Below, piece by piece: positions 37,847-46,142 of a stretch of 64,000 nucleotides of DNA; within the stretch, counting starts at the first letter, position 1; each line of letters opens with the position of its first letter. The position numbers and the translations under genes were made by a program. Source of the stretch: Gammaproteobacteria bacterium (GTDB lineage: Bacteria; Pseudomonadota; Gammaproteobacteria; Pseudomonadales; Azotimanducaceae); the NCBI GenBank assembly GCA_018656865.1, contig JABHYO010000142.1:1-64000 (forward strand), given 5' to 3'. The notes under the pieces are model-generated. The model was not told the origin of the DNA. It saw only the letters and a program-made list of their open reading frames with translations, and ran no database searches.

Positions 37847-38419
37847 ATGAGTGATCAAACGAGCTGGCTTTCTTCGACCAGGATGTCGCCAATCGCGTTG
37901 ATAATTTTGTATTTGGTGGTTGGCTACAATACTGCGATCGCCGAAACTAAATTATCCGAGCGGTATTCAATGGAAGTCGACCCGGAGGCGAAGGAGCAAC
38001 TGGGAGAACCTGTCTACAATGAGGTGATGTCTTTTTTTCGCAGTGCTGAAGAAGCTATCGAGACCAAGGATATTGATGCGCTGATGAGCCTCTATTCTGA
38101 TAACTATAGTGATGGCGCCCATGACAAGGATTCTGCCCATCAGATATGGACCAGAATATTTTCAGAATTCGAATTGATGGCAACCCATCACAATATGAAG
38201 CTCGTTAGTGTTACTTCAGAGAAAAATGTTGTCGTTTTTCGCTGTAGCGGGTTACTGCTGGGAGTACCGCTTATTAAAAGCGGTGTCATCACAATCGACA
38301 ACTGGAATCAGCAGGATCATGTTCTCACCCATGAGGGCGGGGACTGGAAGCTTCTTGGTACTTATGGCCGCGAACGTAAGAGACTCTGGTTCGATAAACC
38401 CATGCATCCCCTCTTTTAG
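37847..38419 (+). CDS. Exported SnoaL/NTF2-like protein
   Basis: A protein of about 190 residues with a hydrophobic N-terminal segment (MSPIALIILYLVVGYNTAIA, a signal peptide or anchor) followed by an NTF2/DUF4440-like fold (FFRSAEEAIETKDIDALMSLYSD). The ATG at 37847 follows AGGAG; GTG at 37841 is two codons earlier. It lies between the diheme peroxidase and SCO genes, 20 bases before the latter. Function unknown. Confidence 0.68.
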   Translation: MSDQTSWLSSTRMSPIALIILYLVVGYNTAIAETKLSERYSMEVDPEAKEQLGEPVYNEVMSFFRSAEEAIETKDIDALMSLYSDNYSDGAHDKDSAHQIWTRIFSEFELMATHHNMKLVSVTSEKNVVVFRCSGLLLGVPLIKSGVITIDNWNQQDHVLTHEGGDWKLLGTYGRERKRLWFDKPMHPLF

Positions 38420-38437
38420 CAGCGCCCGGGAAACTAA

Positions 38438-39115
38438 ATGACCAGGTCGAATTCCAAGATTCTGTCTGTTGCGAGTCTTGTCGTTGTTGTACTTGCTCTC
38501 GTGATTCTGGCGAGCCAAAGGATGCAGGAGAGCGAACCGGTTCAGCAAATTCCAGAGTCGCTTGCGGAGAATCTTTTCTGGGATCCCGTGCAGATGACTT
38601 CTTTCACGCTGGTGGATTTTGATAATCAGCAATATGGCGTTGATCAGTTGGAAGATCAGTGGACGTTTGTATTCTTTGGCTACACGTTTTGCCCGGATAT
38701 CTGCCCGGTGACACTCGCCAATCTCGCGGCCATGTTCCGTAAGCTGGAGTCGGCATCTTTTCCCATGGCGGATGTGCGTGTGCTATTCGTCTCGGTGGAC
38801 CCTGAGAGAGATACCCAGGAAGTATTAAAGGGTTATGTCCCCTATTTTGATCCCCGCTTCCTGGGCGTCAGTGGAAGTAAATCACAGCTTGATGGGTTTA
38901 CGCGCCAGTTAGGTGCTCTTTACTATGTTGACGAAGACTCCCCGGAGGCCCACTACACCGTCAGTCACAACTCATCTGTGTTCCTGATCGACCCGCAGGC
39001 AAGGCAATATGCACGATTTGCGGCACCACACGATCCAGATCAAATGAGTGATGCCTTCATCAGAATCGTCGAGTATTACGAATCTCTCCAGGTCGCAAAG
39101 ACATCCTGGTTCTGA
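38438..39115 (+). CDS. SCO1/SenC/PrrC-type copper chaperone
   Basis: A 225-residue thioredoxin-fold protein anchored by an N-terminal TM segment (about residues 8-26). The copper/redox motif is CPDICP (Cys85, Cys89), and the third ligand His177 is in VSHNSSVFLID. SCO proteins deliver or reduce copper for CuA centres, mostly of cytochrome oxidases. Here it lies directly upstream of a gene for a CuA-type domain protein, which suggests CuA assembly as its role. Confidence 0.9.
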   Translation: MTRSNSKILSVASLVVVVLALVILASQRMQESEPVQQIPESLAENLFWDPVQMTSFTLVDFDNQQYGVDQLEDQWTFVFFGYTFCPDICPVTLANLAAMFRKLESASFPMADVRVLFVSVDPERDTQEVLKGYVPYFDPRFLGVSGSKSQLDGFTRQLGALYYVDEDSPEAHYTVSHNSSVFLIDPQARQYARFAAPHDPDQMSDAFIRIVEYYESLQVAKTSWF

Positions 39116-39162
39116 ATTACCTCAAAAAACCCACACTCCCGGCATGGGTAAATACGCTGATT

Positions 39163-39204
39163 ATGATCTAGGTCAAGGAAGATCAAGACTCGGCAAACTA
39201 TAAG
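39163..39204 (+). promoter_or_regulatory. FNR/DNR-type box and -10 element before the NosZ-like gene
   Basis: ATGAT-CTAG-GTCAA at 39163-39176 matches the FNR/DNR consensus (TTGAT-N4-GTCAA or ATCAA) at nine of ten defined positions. A -10-like TATAAG follows at 39199-39204. With a start site at 39211 the box is centred at -41.5, the classic class II spacing for FNR/DNR activation. The predicted leader is 96 bases, and a GGGGGTGG ribosome site precedes the ATG at 39307. Not checked by a search. Confidence 0.6.
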
Positions 39205-39306
39205 GTTCTAATATCTGAACAACCGCTATCCATGCTGTTATGGTTTGGAGCAGCAGCGCTGAATCACACTAAAATTTATCTTTAGATATCTGGGGGTGGA
39301 AACAAG

Positions 39307-41058
39307 ATGAACGTCAATCACTCAGTCAAGCTTATGCTTGTGTCTCTTTTGGCACTACTCGGCTTGGTATCAACAACTGCGACCGCGGAAGATGCCATTC
39401 CAAATTGGCAATTTGCGGAGCAGGAATCCAAGGACGCACCGTTAATTGATCCCATGTTGCTGTACAACGCGGGAGGCCTCGATGGCAAGGTGGCAGTCAT
39501 TGGTATTCCGAGCATGCGGACCTACCGACATATTGATGTCGGTGTCGATCTCCATGAACCGGTTTTCAGTGGAACTAATGCTGGAAACAAGAATGGTACG
39601 CCGGATGGTAAGCATCTGTATGTAAATGACAAAGGCGCCAATACCATTGGTGTTATTAATTTGCAGACAGGCATGCTTGAACGTCTGATTGCACTGCCAT
39701 TTCCATTCGGTGTTCACCATATCGCTCTGGATGAGAAAGGGGAGTTTCTGTACGGCAGTGGTGAATACTCCGGCAAGATGTCCAAAACTGAAATTTCCAC
39801 CGGTAAAACACAGGTGATTGATTGGGGGCCAGCGCCTAGCGCCCCTGACTATTTGGATGTAGATAAGACCGGCAAGTATGTTTTTTCTGGCAACTACTAC
39901 CATTCTACCGTCGGTGTGTTTTCAACCAACCCATTCAAATACATCAAGGAAATCCCTGTGGGTAAGAACCCCCACGGTACGGACGTAGTTCCTGATAATA
40001 GTATGGTACTGGTCAGTGACAAGTTGTCGGCAACCATGACGGTTATTGATGTCGAAAAGCTGGCTGTTAAGAAGGTGCTACCAACCTGCGCGGGCCCGCT
40101 GCACTCGGTGATGGACGTCTACGACAAGGATGGTGGAACCTATGAGCCTGGTAAGGACAGCCCGGAAGGTTTGACTTCCAAGTATGCCTACGAAAGCTGC
40201 TTTGTCTCCGACTCGAACGTAAAGATCGACTTGAAGACTCTTGAAGTTGTGGATGAAATTCCTACCCATTATCGAACCGGGCATATTGCCATCAGTTCTG
40301 ACAACAGTTATGTCTTTGCGTTGAATAAATTTTCAACCGGATTGTTCAGCCCGACGGGTGTCGTCTATCCAGTGAATTTTGAGATGTGGGATGCGCGGGA
40401 GTCTTCCCCCACCTATGGCAAGACGCTGAAGATAACACCAGTTGATGGTGAGCCGCATAATGCGAAGTCCATTCATGCTTATCAGATAAAACGATGGAAT
40501 ATGGGCCAGGCAGAAAAGGGTGGGCTTGTTTCAGGTCTTACTCCGGTGCTAGATCCTGCTCACAGGGCCAAAGCCAGGCGTTTTCTTCTTCCAAAATCGA
40601 ATGAGAAACCCGGTATCCGTATGGTCGATGGCGTGAAAGAAATTCACGTAAAGGCTTTCAGTTACGGTTATATCCCCAGAAATATCCGCGTTAATAAAGG
40701 TGACAAGGTTAGGTTGTTTGTCACCAATATTGATCGAGCTGCCGGTATTACGAAAAACCCGGATGTGACGATGGGATTGACCATCTATGGGCCTTATGGC
40801 CTTCGAACCAATCTTGCAGCACCAAGAGGAGTTACAGCGGTCACTGAATTTGAAGCTGATATTGCCGGTGAATATGCCATTTTCTGTCAACACTTCTGCG
40901 GTCCGCTTCACCTCGAAATGCGTGGTTCCTTCTTTGTAGATGACCCTGCCGTAGGCGACTCAAATCTTTCTGTCGGTGACTATGATGCCGCACAAAGATT
41001 GCCTGGGCTGGTTGAAGAAGGGGAACTGGAAGTCGCTGAAAGAGTGGATAGCTTTTAG
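39307..41058 (+). CDS. NosZ-like protein: propeller with CuA-type C-terminal cupredoxin
   Basis: A 583-residue exported protein with a Sec (not Tat) signal peptide (about residues 1-27). The N-terminal two thirds is a beta-propeller resembling nitrous oxide reductase. Retained NosZ-type histidine segments are LHEP (His83), VHHIA (138), NPHG (223), GPLH (266), HYRTGH (321/326) and GEPH (384). The cupredoxin tail has CuA motif CQHFCGPLHLEM (Cys527, Cys531, His535, Met538). Two ligand positions differ from classical NosZ: Glu84 replaces the second His of the HH pair, and TMGL (Met489) replaces THGF. N2O reduction is plausible but unproven. Confidence 0.8.
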   Translation: MNVNHSVKLMLVSLLALLGLVSTTATAEDAIPNWQFAEQESKDAPLIDPMLLYNAGGLDGKVAVIGIPSMRTYRHIDVGVDLHEPVFSGTNAGNKNGTPDGKHLYVNDKGANTIGVINLQTGMLERLIALPFPFGVHHIALDEKGEFLYGSGEYSGKMSKTEISTGKTQVIDWGPAPSAPDYLDVDKTGKYVFSGNYYHSTVGVFSTNPFKYIKEIPVGKNPHGTDVVPDNSMVLVSDKLSATMTVIDVEKLAVKKVLPTCAGPLHSVMDVYDKDGGTYEPGKDSPEGLTSKYAYESCFVSDSNVKIDLKTLEVVDEIPTHYRTGHIAISSDNSYVFALNKFSTGLFSPTGVVYPVNFEMWDARESSPTYGKTLKITPVDGEPHNAKSIHAYQIKRWNMGQAEKGGLVSGLTPVLDPAHRAKARRFLLPKSNEKPGIRMVDGVKEIHVKAFSYGYIPRNIRVNKGDKVRLFVTNIDRAAGITKNPDVTMGLTIYGPYGLRTNLAAPRGVTAVTEFEADIAGEYAIFCQHFCGPLHLEMRGSFFVDDPAVGDSNLSVGDYDAAQRLPGLVEEGELEVAERVDSF

Positions 41059-41060
41059 TT

Positions 41061-41519
41061 TTGACTGTTCTGAAGTGGTCTCTGCCGTGTGTACTGGCCC
41101 TGCTGGTTGCATGCGGCGGTAATACGCAAAACTTGCCAGAGGAAGGGCCTGATGTCGTCGCTGCTCGCTTCTATGAATACATTTCAGAAGCGAAGCAGAG
41201 AGGAGGCGCTGCCCCGGCTCGTGAAGCGTTTAAGCTGATTAATTCAAGTACTGCGAACATTAACCAACACCAGTTTGTTGAGATCATCAAGGAGTATCCA
41301 CCGGGTTTCCGTGTTGAATTGACTGGGACGGAGATCAACGACAACAAGGCTCTGGTGCAGATAGAGTATGAGATGTCGTCTGATTTTGGTGCGTATAAGG
41401 TCAATAGCGAAGTTGCTCTGGACCTTGATCCATTGACGAACAGTTGGGTGGTTGATTTTACCGGTGAAAATTTTGGTATTGGACGAAGTGATTTGATTGG
41501 TGCTGAAGGTGGAGGGTGA
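41061..41519 (+). CDS. Small lipoprotein, DUF4878-like
   Basis: A 152-residue lipoprotein (lipobox LLVAC, about residues 14-18) with an NTF2-like fold pattern (VVAARFYEYISEAKQ ... REAFKLINSS). It starts two bases after the NosZ-like gene at TTG 41061 with no strong ribosome site, so it is probably co-translated. It has no cysteine or methionine cluster for copper, unlike NosL. Its role in the cluster is unknown. Confidence 0.65.
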   Translation: MTVLKWSLPCVLALLVACGGNTQNLPEEGPDVVAARFYEYISEAKQRGGAAPAREAFKLINSSTANINQHQFVEIIKEYPPGFRVELTGTEINDNKALVQIEYEMSSDFGAYKVNSEVALDLDPLTNSWVVDFTGENFGIGRSDLIGAEGGG

Positions 41520-42136
41520 TGTTGCAGGGGTTGATTGAATCAATCAGGGAACGAACGGCTGCTCAAATGGAGAAGCCGGTTCCGTCGCATATGAATGTAT
41601 TCAATTGCTTCGGTGGTATCTCCCTGTTGCTTATTCTGCTTCAGCTCGTTACCGGCGTTGTGATGCTGTTCTACTTCATACCAGAACCCGATAAGGCCCT
41701 GTTAAGTATCGAGGCGATGAGTAATGAGGTTCGCGGAGGATGGCTGCTTCGTGACGGGCATCGTTGGGGTTCGACAATACTACTGGCTTTTGTATTTTCT
41801 CACATGGTTGCCGTGTTCTATTTCAAGGCCTATCAAAGTCCGCGTCAGTTAACCTGGACCTCCGGCGTTGTGCAAATGACCATAGTCTTTTTGCTGGTGA
41901 CGACCGGTATTCTTTTGCCATGGGATTGGCGTGCTTATTGGGCTTATGCCCTCTGGATGGATTACATCGCCACCTGGCCGTTGATTGGGGATTATCTCAA
42001 AGAAGCTGCACTCGGTACGTTCACGCTGAACCGGGTCTTCTATACACATGTGCTATTTCTTCCCTTGCTGCTTGGTGGATTCTTACTGTTTCATTTCAGA
42101 ATGGTAAGAAAGTACGGCATCAAGGAACCTTTATAG
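41516..42136 (+). CDS. Cytochrome b6-like subunit, split N-terminal half with heme ci cysteine
   Basis: A 206-residue membrane protein equal to cytochrome b6, the N-terminal four helices of cytochrome b. The b-heme ligand pairs are His82/His96 (x13) and His178/His193 (x14), b6 type. Cys31 in FNCFGGISL aligns with the cysteine of b6f that covalently holds heme ci. The start (GTG 41516 or ATG 41519) overlaps the lipoprotein stop. The C-terminal half is the next gene. It should oxidise quinol or reduce quinone at the inner membrane. Confidence 0.87.
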   Translation: MMLQGLIESIRERTAAQMEKPVPSHMNVFNCFGGISLLLILLQLVTGVVMLFYFIPEPDKALLSIEAMSNEVRGGWLLRDGHRWGSTILLAFVFSHMVAVFYFKAYQSPRQLTWTSGVVQMTIVFLLVTTGILLPWDWRAYWAYALWMDYIATWPLIGDYLKEAALGTFTLNRVFYTHVLFLPLLLGGFLLFHFRMVRKYGIKEPL

Positions 42137-42144
42137 GGTATCGG

Positions 42145-42825
42145 ATGATGGCAGACAACAAGCGGAGAATAAGAAGGGAGCCTAAGTATGATCCTCCCTA
42201 CCCGCAGGAGTTTTATGCGTTCTGGCCAGGCCATGTGCTCAGAGCGTTCATACTCCTTGTTGTCATTTATGCTGCAGTTTTTGTTCTCGCCGCATTGTAT
42301 CGGGTACCAATGGACCCGAATATGCCGCCTATGCCAGACGAGGGTGTCAATATTCCTGCACCTGAATGGTATCTCTTTCTGTTCTTCCAACCGTTCTGGT
42401 ATCTGACCGGCGAGGACGCCAAGTGGATGTCTTTAGGTACCTTCTGGGCACCTTTTGCCATTCTTATTGCTCTGTTTCTGGTGCCAGTGTTTTTTGGCAA
42501 GAAGAAAGTGCGACAACCGATGGCTGGATGGCAGAAGGCGATTTTTGCCCTGGTTGCGGCAGGAATTTGGGGTGTGTCCGGGTTGGCTGTAGTGGGCAGC
42601 GGTTATCCAGCGAAGACAACCGGTTGTTCATCCTGTCATAACCCCATGATGGGAGTCCGGCAAGCCCTGCCTCCTGTCACCATGGGTGAATACTACAAGG
42701 TTGAGCGTCAGCGGCAGATTGAACTGGGTGGCTACAGGATAGGCGATACCTCAGGTTATGGTGGGTCCTATAAGGACGCTAACTGGCAATTACGCCATTT
42801 CTACGAACCGACGATGACCTGGTGA
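42145..42825 (+). CDS. Cytochrome b6f subunit IV-like protein with fused c-type heme
   Basis: A 226-residue protein carrying the C-terminal half of cytochrome b, with the quinol-site motif PEWY at residues 73-76, three TM segments and a C-terminal extension with a c-heme site CSSCH (161-165). The ATG at 42145 follows AGGG. It completes the cytochrome b of the preceding gene. The fused heme could take the place of cytochrome f or Rieske for periplasmic electron exit. No Rieske gene lies nearby. Confidence 0.87.
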   Translation: MMADNKRRIRREPKYDPPYPQEFYAFWPGHVLRAFILLVVIYAAVFVLAALYRVPMDPNMPPMPDEGVNIPAPEWYLFLFFQPFWYLTGEDAKWMSLGTFWAPFAILIALFLVPVFFGKKKVRQPMAGWQKAIFALVAAGIWGVSGLAVVGSGYPAKTTGCSSCHNPMMGVRQALPPVTMGEYYKVERQRQIELGGYRIGDTSGYGGSYKDANWQLRHFYEPTMTW

Positions 42826-42828
42826 TAT

Positions 42829-44022
42829 ATGGGTACATTTAGGTTCCTCATAGTCCTGATCGCTTTCCAGTCGCTGGTGCCAGCCCTGGTGCGTGCAGCG
42901 GGTGTCGAAGCATTATCGCCGATTACGGAATATCCACTTCCGGAATCCTTGAGTTCCCCTTACGCCATCGAATTGGATGCCAGCAGTAGAGTCTGGTTTA
43001 CGGAAAAGGTCGGTCAACACCTTGCCATGTTCGATCCGAAGGACGAACAGTTCAGGGTACACAAACTTCCTGAATCGTGGGGCAAGGTCGGTCCGGCGCA
43101 ACTTGCCATTACTGATGCAGGTGAAATCTGGTTCACCATTCATCGTTGGGCTGAGGATGCTGCTCAGACCAATGTGTTAGGAAAATTCTCGCCGTCAACG
43201 AATAGCTTCACCCGGTACGAAATTTCACTGGATGCATCACCCCAGGAAATAGTGATCGGTGAGCAGGGCATGTTGTGGCTGGTTGCTGCTGACAGAAATC
43301 AACTGTTGAAAGTGGATGCTGGGACGGGAAAAGTCGTGAGTTATCAAATTCCGACACCGGACAGTAATCCCCAGGGACTAACTATCGATCATAAAGGTGA
43401 CGTTTGGTTCAGTGAACCTAACGTCAACAAAATCGGCAGGTTCTCGCCGAATGATGGCTATTTTAAGGAATTTGATATCCCCACTGCTTTTGCCAATCCC
43501 GGAAGTATGGCCGTGGATGTTGAGGGCAAGGTCTGGTTTGTCGAACGATCCTCGAATCGACTCGGCGTACTGTATCCGGATTTGAATCGCTTCGATGAGG
43601 CGCTTATCCCAACCCTCAATGCCTTACCTCATGCCATAGACGCAGATGGCCAGGGCAGACTGTGGTTCCTGGAGTATCGTGGCAACAAGGTTGGTGTGTT
43701 TGATCCCCAATCAGCGACATTCAATGAATTTGATATCCCAAGATATAACAGCTTTCCCGGCGAGATGGTCATCGATCACGAACAGAACTTGATCTGGTTC
43801 ACCGAAAGCAATGCGGAAAGCAGTCAGTTGGGTGTGCTGTCCATTGGGCTGGCCGGCCTCCCGTCGAAAAGCGGGCAAATGGATGACATCGCCGAGGCGA
43901 CAAAGACGGTAAGCAACGGAGTTGCAAATGATTATCTGGTGCCTGTGGTTGGACTTGTTCTGCTGACAATCCTCCTGGGTACAGGTGTTTGGGCAACGAC
44001 CAGATCCGGGGAGGTTGGCTGA
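42829..44022 (+). CDS. Streptogramin-lyase-like (Vgb) beta-propeller, membrane-anchored
   Basis: A 397-residue exported propeller (signal peptide about residues 1-22) made of seven-blade-like repeats of the pattern G-x-(V/L/I)-WF-(T/S/V)-E ... NK(I/V)G ... FDIP, ending with a single TM helix (about 366-388) and a cytosolic tail. The repeats resemble virginiamycin B lyase, but this does not show lyase activity; in this setting it is more likely a structural or electron-carrier-docking protein. It is three bases from the cytochrome gene before it. Confidence 0.8.
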   Translation: MGTFRFLIVLIAFQSLVPALVRAAGVEALSPITEYPLPESLSSPYAIELDASSRVWFTEKVGQHLAMFDPKDEQFRVHKLPESWGKVGPAQLAITDAGEIWFTIHRWAEDAAQTNVLGKFSPSTNSFTRYEISLDASPQEIVIGEQGMLWLVAADRNQLLKVDAGTGKVVSYQIPTPDSNPQGLTIDHKGDVWFSEPNVNKIGRFSPNDGYFKEFDIPTAFANPGSMAVDVEGKVWFVERSSNRLGVLYPDLNRFDEALIPTLNALPHAIDADGQGRLWFLEYRGNKVGVFDPQSATFNEFDIPRYNSFPGEMVIDHEQNLIWFTESNAESSQLGVLSIGLAGLPSKSGQMDDIAEATKTVSNGVANDYLVPVVGLVLLTILLGTGVWATTRSGEVG

Positions 44023-44023
44023 C

Positions 44024-45049
44024 ATGAAGGCTCGCCGTCCGGTGACACAAGGTAGGAAGGTCGCATTAAGCCTGCTGAGTATTGCACTGCTATTGATGGG
44101 GTATTCATCCTTTGCGGTCCAGACTACGCAGCTCTATACCATCCCAACGGCCTACTCAGCGACATCGAGGATAGTGTCATCGAAAGACGATATCTGGTTT
44201 GTAGAGTTCAATAGCAACAAGATCGGTTTTTTCAACAAGACCAACCATGAATTCAGTGAATTTGATATTCCCACAAAGAGCAGTTATCCATCTGACATCA
44301 CGGTGGGAGTGGGCGGTTTGCTTTGGTACACGCAACAGGATGCCAATCAACTAGGCAGCTTCAATCCTATTACCAAAACTTTCAAGGAATACGATATTCC
44401 CACAATTGAAAGTTTACCCTTGAGATTGGCGACGGATAGACAGGGTGATCTATGGATCACGGAACACTACGGCAACCGGCTGGCTCATTTTGACGTGCGT
44501 AGTGAGACCTTTACTGAATATGAGATTCCAACACCTTCCAGCAGGCCGACAGGAATTGCGGTAGATGCGCAGGGAAGAGTGTGGTTTCTGGAAACCCAGG
44601 GCAACAAGCTTGGATTTCTTGACCCTGACGAGGGGTCATTTTTTGAGATTTCATTGCCAGAATCATTCGAGGTGCCGATTGATCTTACGATCGATCGCGA
44701 GGGTGTCATCTGGTTTGGCGGGAGACGAAGTGGCAAGTTGATTGCCTACGATCCTGCCCGGAAGGAATTTGATATACACCGTATTCCAGGTGGTGGGGTC
44801 ATTGCCGGATTGGCCGTTGATGAAACGGGCAGGATTGTGTTCGCATTGGAAAATCCAGGAAAGATTGGATTATTTGACCCTAAAACACGGGAATTTCGGG
44901 TAGTGAAGGCGGTTCTGGAAGACAGTGAACCGTACGATATTGATGCAGACGAAGAAGGCAACATCTGGTTTGCGGATATGAAGAGTAATGCACTATGTAG
45001 GTTAGATGGTCAGGTAATGTCTTTAGCCGTTACCTTAAATCAAGAGTAA
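44024..45049 (+). CDS. Second Vgb-like beta-propeller, exported
   Basis: A 341-residue exported propeller (signal peptide about residues 1-31) with the same repeat pattern as the previous gene (DIWFVEFNSNKIGFFNK, DLWITEHYGNRLAHFD, RVWFLETQGNKLGFLD). It lacks the C-terminal anchor. The ATG at 44024 is preceded by GGGGAGG and follows the previous stop by one base. The two look like a tandem duplication with the second free in the periplasm. Confidence 0.78.
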   Translation: MKARRPVTQGRKVALSLLSIALLLMGYSSFAVQTTQLYTIPTAYSATSRIVSSKDDIWFVEFNSNKIGFFNKTNHEFSEFDIPTKSSYPSDITVGVGGLLWYTQQDANQLGSFNPITKTFKEYDIPTIESLPLRLATDRQGDLWITEHYGNRLAHFDVRSETFTEYEIPTPSSRPTGIAVDAQGRVWFLETQGNKLGFLDPDEGSFFEISLPESFEVPIDLTIDREGVIWFGGRRSGKLIAYDPARKEFDIHRIPGGGVIAGLAVDETGRIVFALENPGKIGLFDPKTREFRVVKAVLEDSEPYDIDADEEGNIWFADMKSNALCRLDGQVMSLAVTLNQE

Positions 45050-45077
45050 GAAACCCAACAATACTGGGGGTATTGAA

Positions 45078-46025
45078 ATGAAGAGTTATTCGAAAGTGTT
45101 TCTGCAAACCTTAACGATGAGTATTGCCGTGTTATTGGCAAGCTCTCAATTGTTTGCAGCTGAAAAAAGATGCACCGCTCAAGGGAAGAAAGTTGAGTGT
45201 CCGGTCCAGAGTGACAAGGCGTTACTGGCCGCGCAGGAAGCTTATGAAAAGGAAGCCACTGATATGGCTGAAGGCAAGGCCGGTAGCACCTATGGTATTG
45301 CACCCTTTGATTATCTGACCGGTGTCGGAAAGCGAACGGAAGGTACGACGCTCTCTGAAGGTGATAGTGGTTACGGTGATTCGTCTACAGGCCGTACGGA
45401 GCTCTGGGACCGGGTTGCCAACGCTAGCGAAGGAGAAGCTATCTACAATCAGTGGACGAACAACTGGTCACCCAGTTTTGATGAAACACTGGTAGCTGGT
45501 GCGGACCCCAATGAAGGTAAGCAATGGTATTACGTCTACTGCATTACCTGTCATGGTTGGACGCTTCAAGGTGATGGGCCGAGTGCTTTGGCGATAGACC
45601 CAAAACCCAGGATTCTGACAGCTGGCAATAAGTACATGAACCAGAAGACGAATCTTGAGCTGTTTACCGCGATTAAGGGTGGTGGTGAAGCAGTTAGTCT
45701 GTCTTCTTCGATGCCTGCCTGGGGTAATTTCCTCATGGATCAGGATATCTGGAACATCGTTGCCTGGATTCGTGCCATGTCAGATGTTGGCCAGCCAAAA
45801 TCCATTGAAGAATACCTGAATCCAAAATCTTCATATCAGATGTCGGCAAGCGACGTGAATCCTCTCAATGTCAAAGAGAATGAGGATTTTCTTGATGCAC
45901 AGGAGATGATGGAAATTGATCTCGGTGGTAGAGGAGGCGGGGCCCTGGTTGGTGGCGGTTATGTCGAAGGCGGATTGCGTAAAAAGCCTGAAGATGTGGC
46001 AGATAAGGTCGGCAAGAAGTACTAG
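45078..46025 (+). CDS. Exported monoheme cytochrome c
   Basis: A 315-residue periplasmic cytochrome c (signal peptide about residues 1-28, GGGGGTATTGA before the ATG). The heme site is CITCH (155-159) and the axial methionine is probably Met212 in SSSMPAWG. Long N-terminal (about 125 residues) and C-terminal (glycine-rich GGRGGGALVGGGY) extensions flank the class I core. It is a likely electron carrier from the cytochrome b complex to the NosZ-like protein. A hairpin terminator follows. Confidence 0.85.
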   Translation: MKSYSKVFLQTLTMSIAVLLASSQLFAAEKRCTAQGKKVECPVQSDKALLAAQEAYEKEATDMAEGKAGSTYGIAPFDYLTGVGKRTEGTTLSEGDSGYGDSSTGRTELWDRVANASEGEAIYNQWTNNWSPSFDETLVAGADPNEGKQWYYVYCITCHGWTLQGDGPSALAIDPKPRILTAGNKYMNQKTNLELFTAIKGGGEAVSLSSSMPAWGNFLMDQDIWNIVAWIRAMSDVGQPKSIEEYLNPKSSYQMSASDVNPLNVKENEDFLDAQEMMEIDLGGRGGGALVGGGYVEGGLRKKPEDVADKVGKKY

Positions 46026-46047
46026 CCCTGGTGTTTTATAATGCATA

Positions 46048-46073
46048 AGAGCCGATGAATAATCATCGGCTCT
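46048..46073 (+). terminator. Hairpin terminator or attenuator within the respiratory cluster
   Basis: A perfect 11-bp stem AGAGCCGATGA / TCATCGGCTCT with loop ATAA (46048-46073), followed by the T-rich CGATTGTTTGTCT. It sits between two plus-strand cytochrome genes, so it could limit read-through from the NosZ-like, cytochrome and propeller genes into the ABC genes. Confidence 0.65.
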
Positions 46074-46142
46074 CGATTGTTTGTCTAACATTTGTGATAC
46101 TTGTTAGGAAGAATAGCTCTATCTAATGGTGGCCGCAAAGTT

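Noticed and set aside
39307-41058. Reading the NosZ-like protein as a simple YncE/lactonase-type propeller
   Set aside because: The C-terminal CuA-type motif and the ordered NPHG, GPLH, HYRTGH and GEPH segments match nitrous oxide reductase too closely to be a plain lactonase, though the activity remains open.
41061-41519. The lipoprotein as NosL (copper chaperone)
   Set aside because: It has no cysteine or methionine metal-binding cluster apart from the lipobox cysteine, and its fold pattern is DUF4878-like.
41764-42144. Upstream extension of the subunit IV-like frame
   Set aside because: It overlaps the b6-like gene in another frame and lacks family sequence; ATG 42145 begins the domain.
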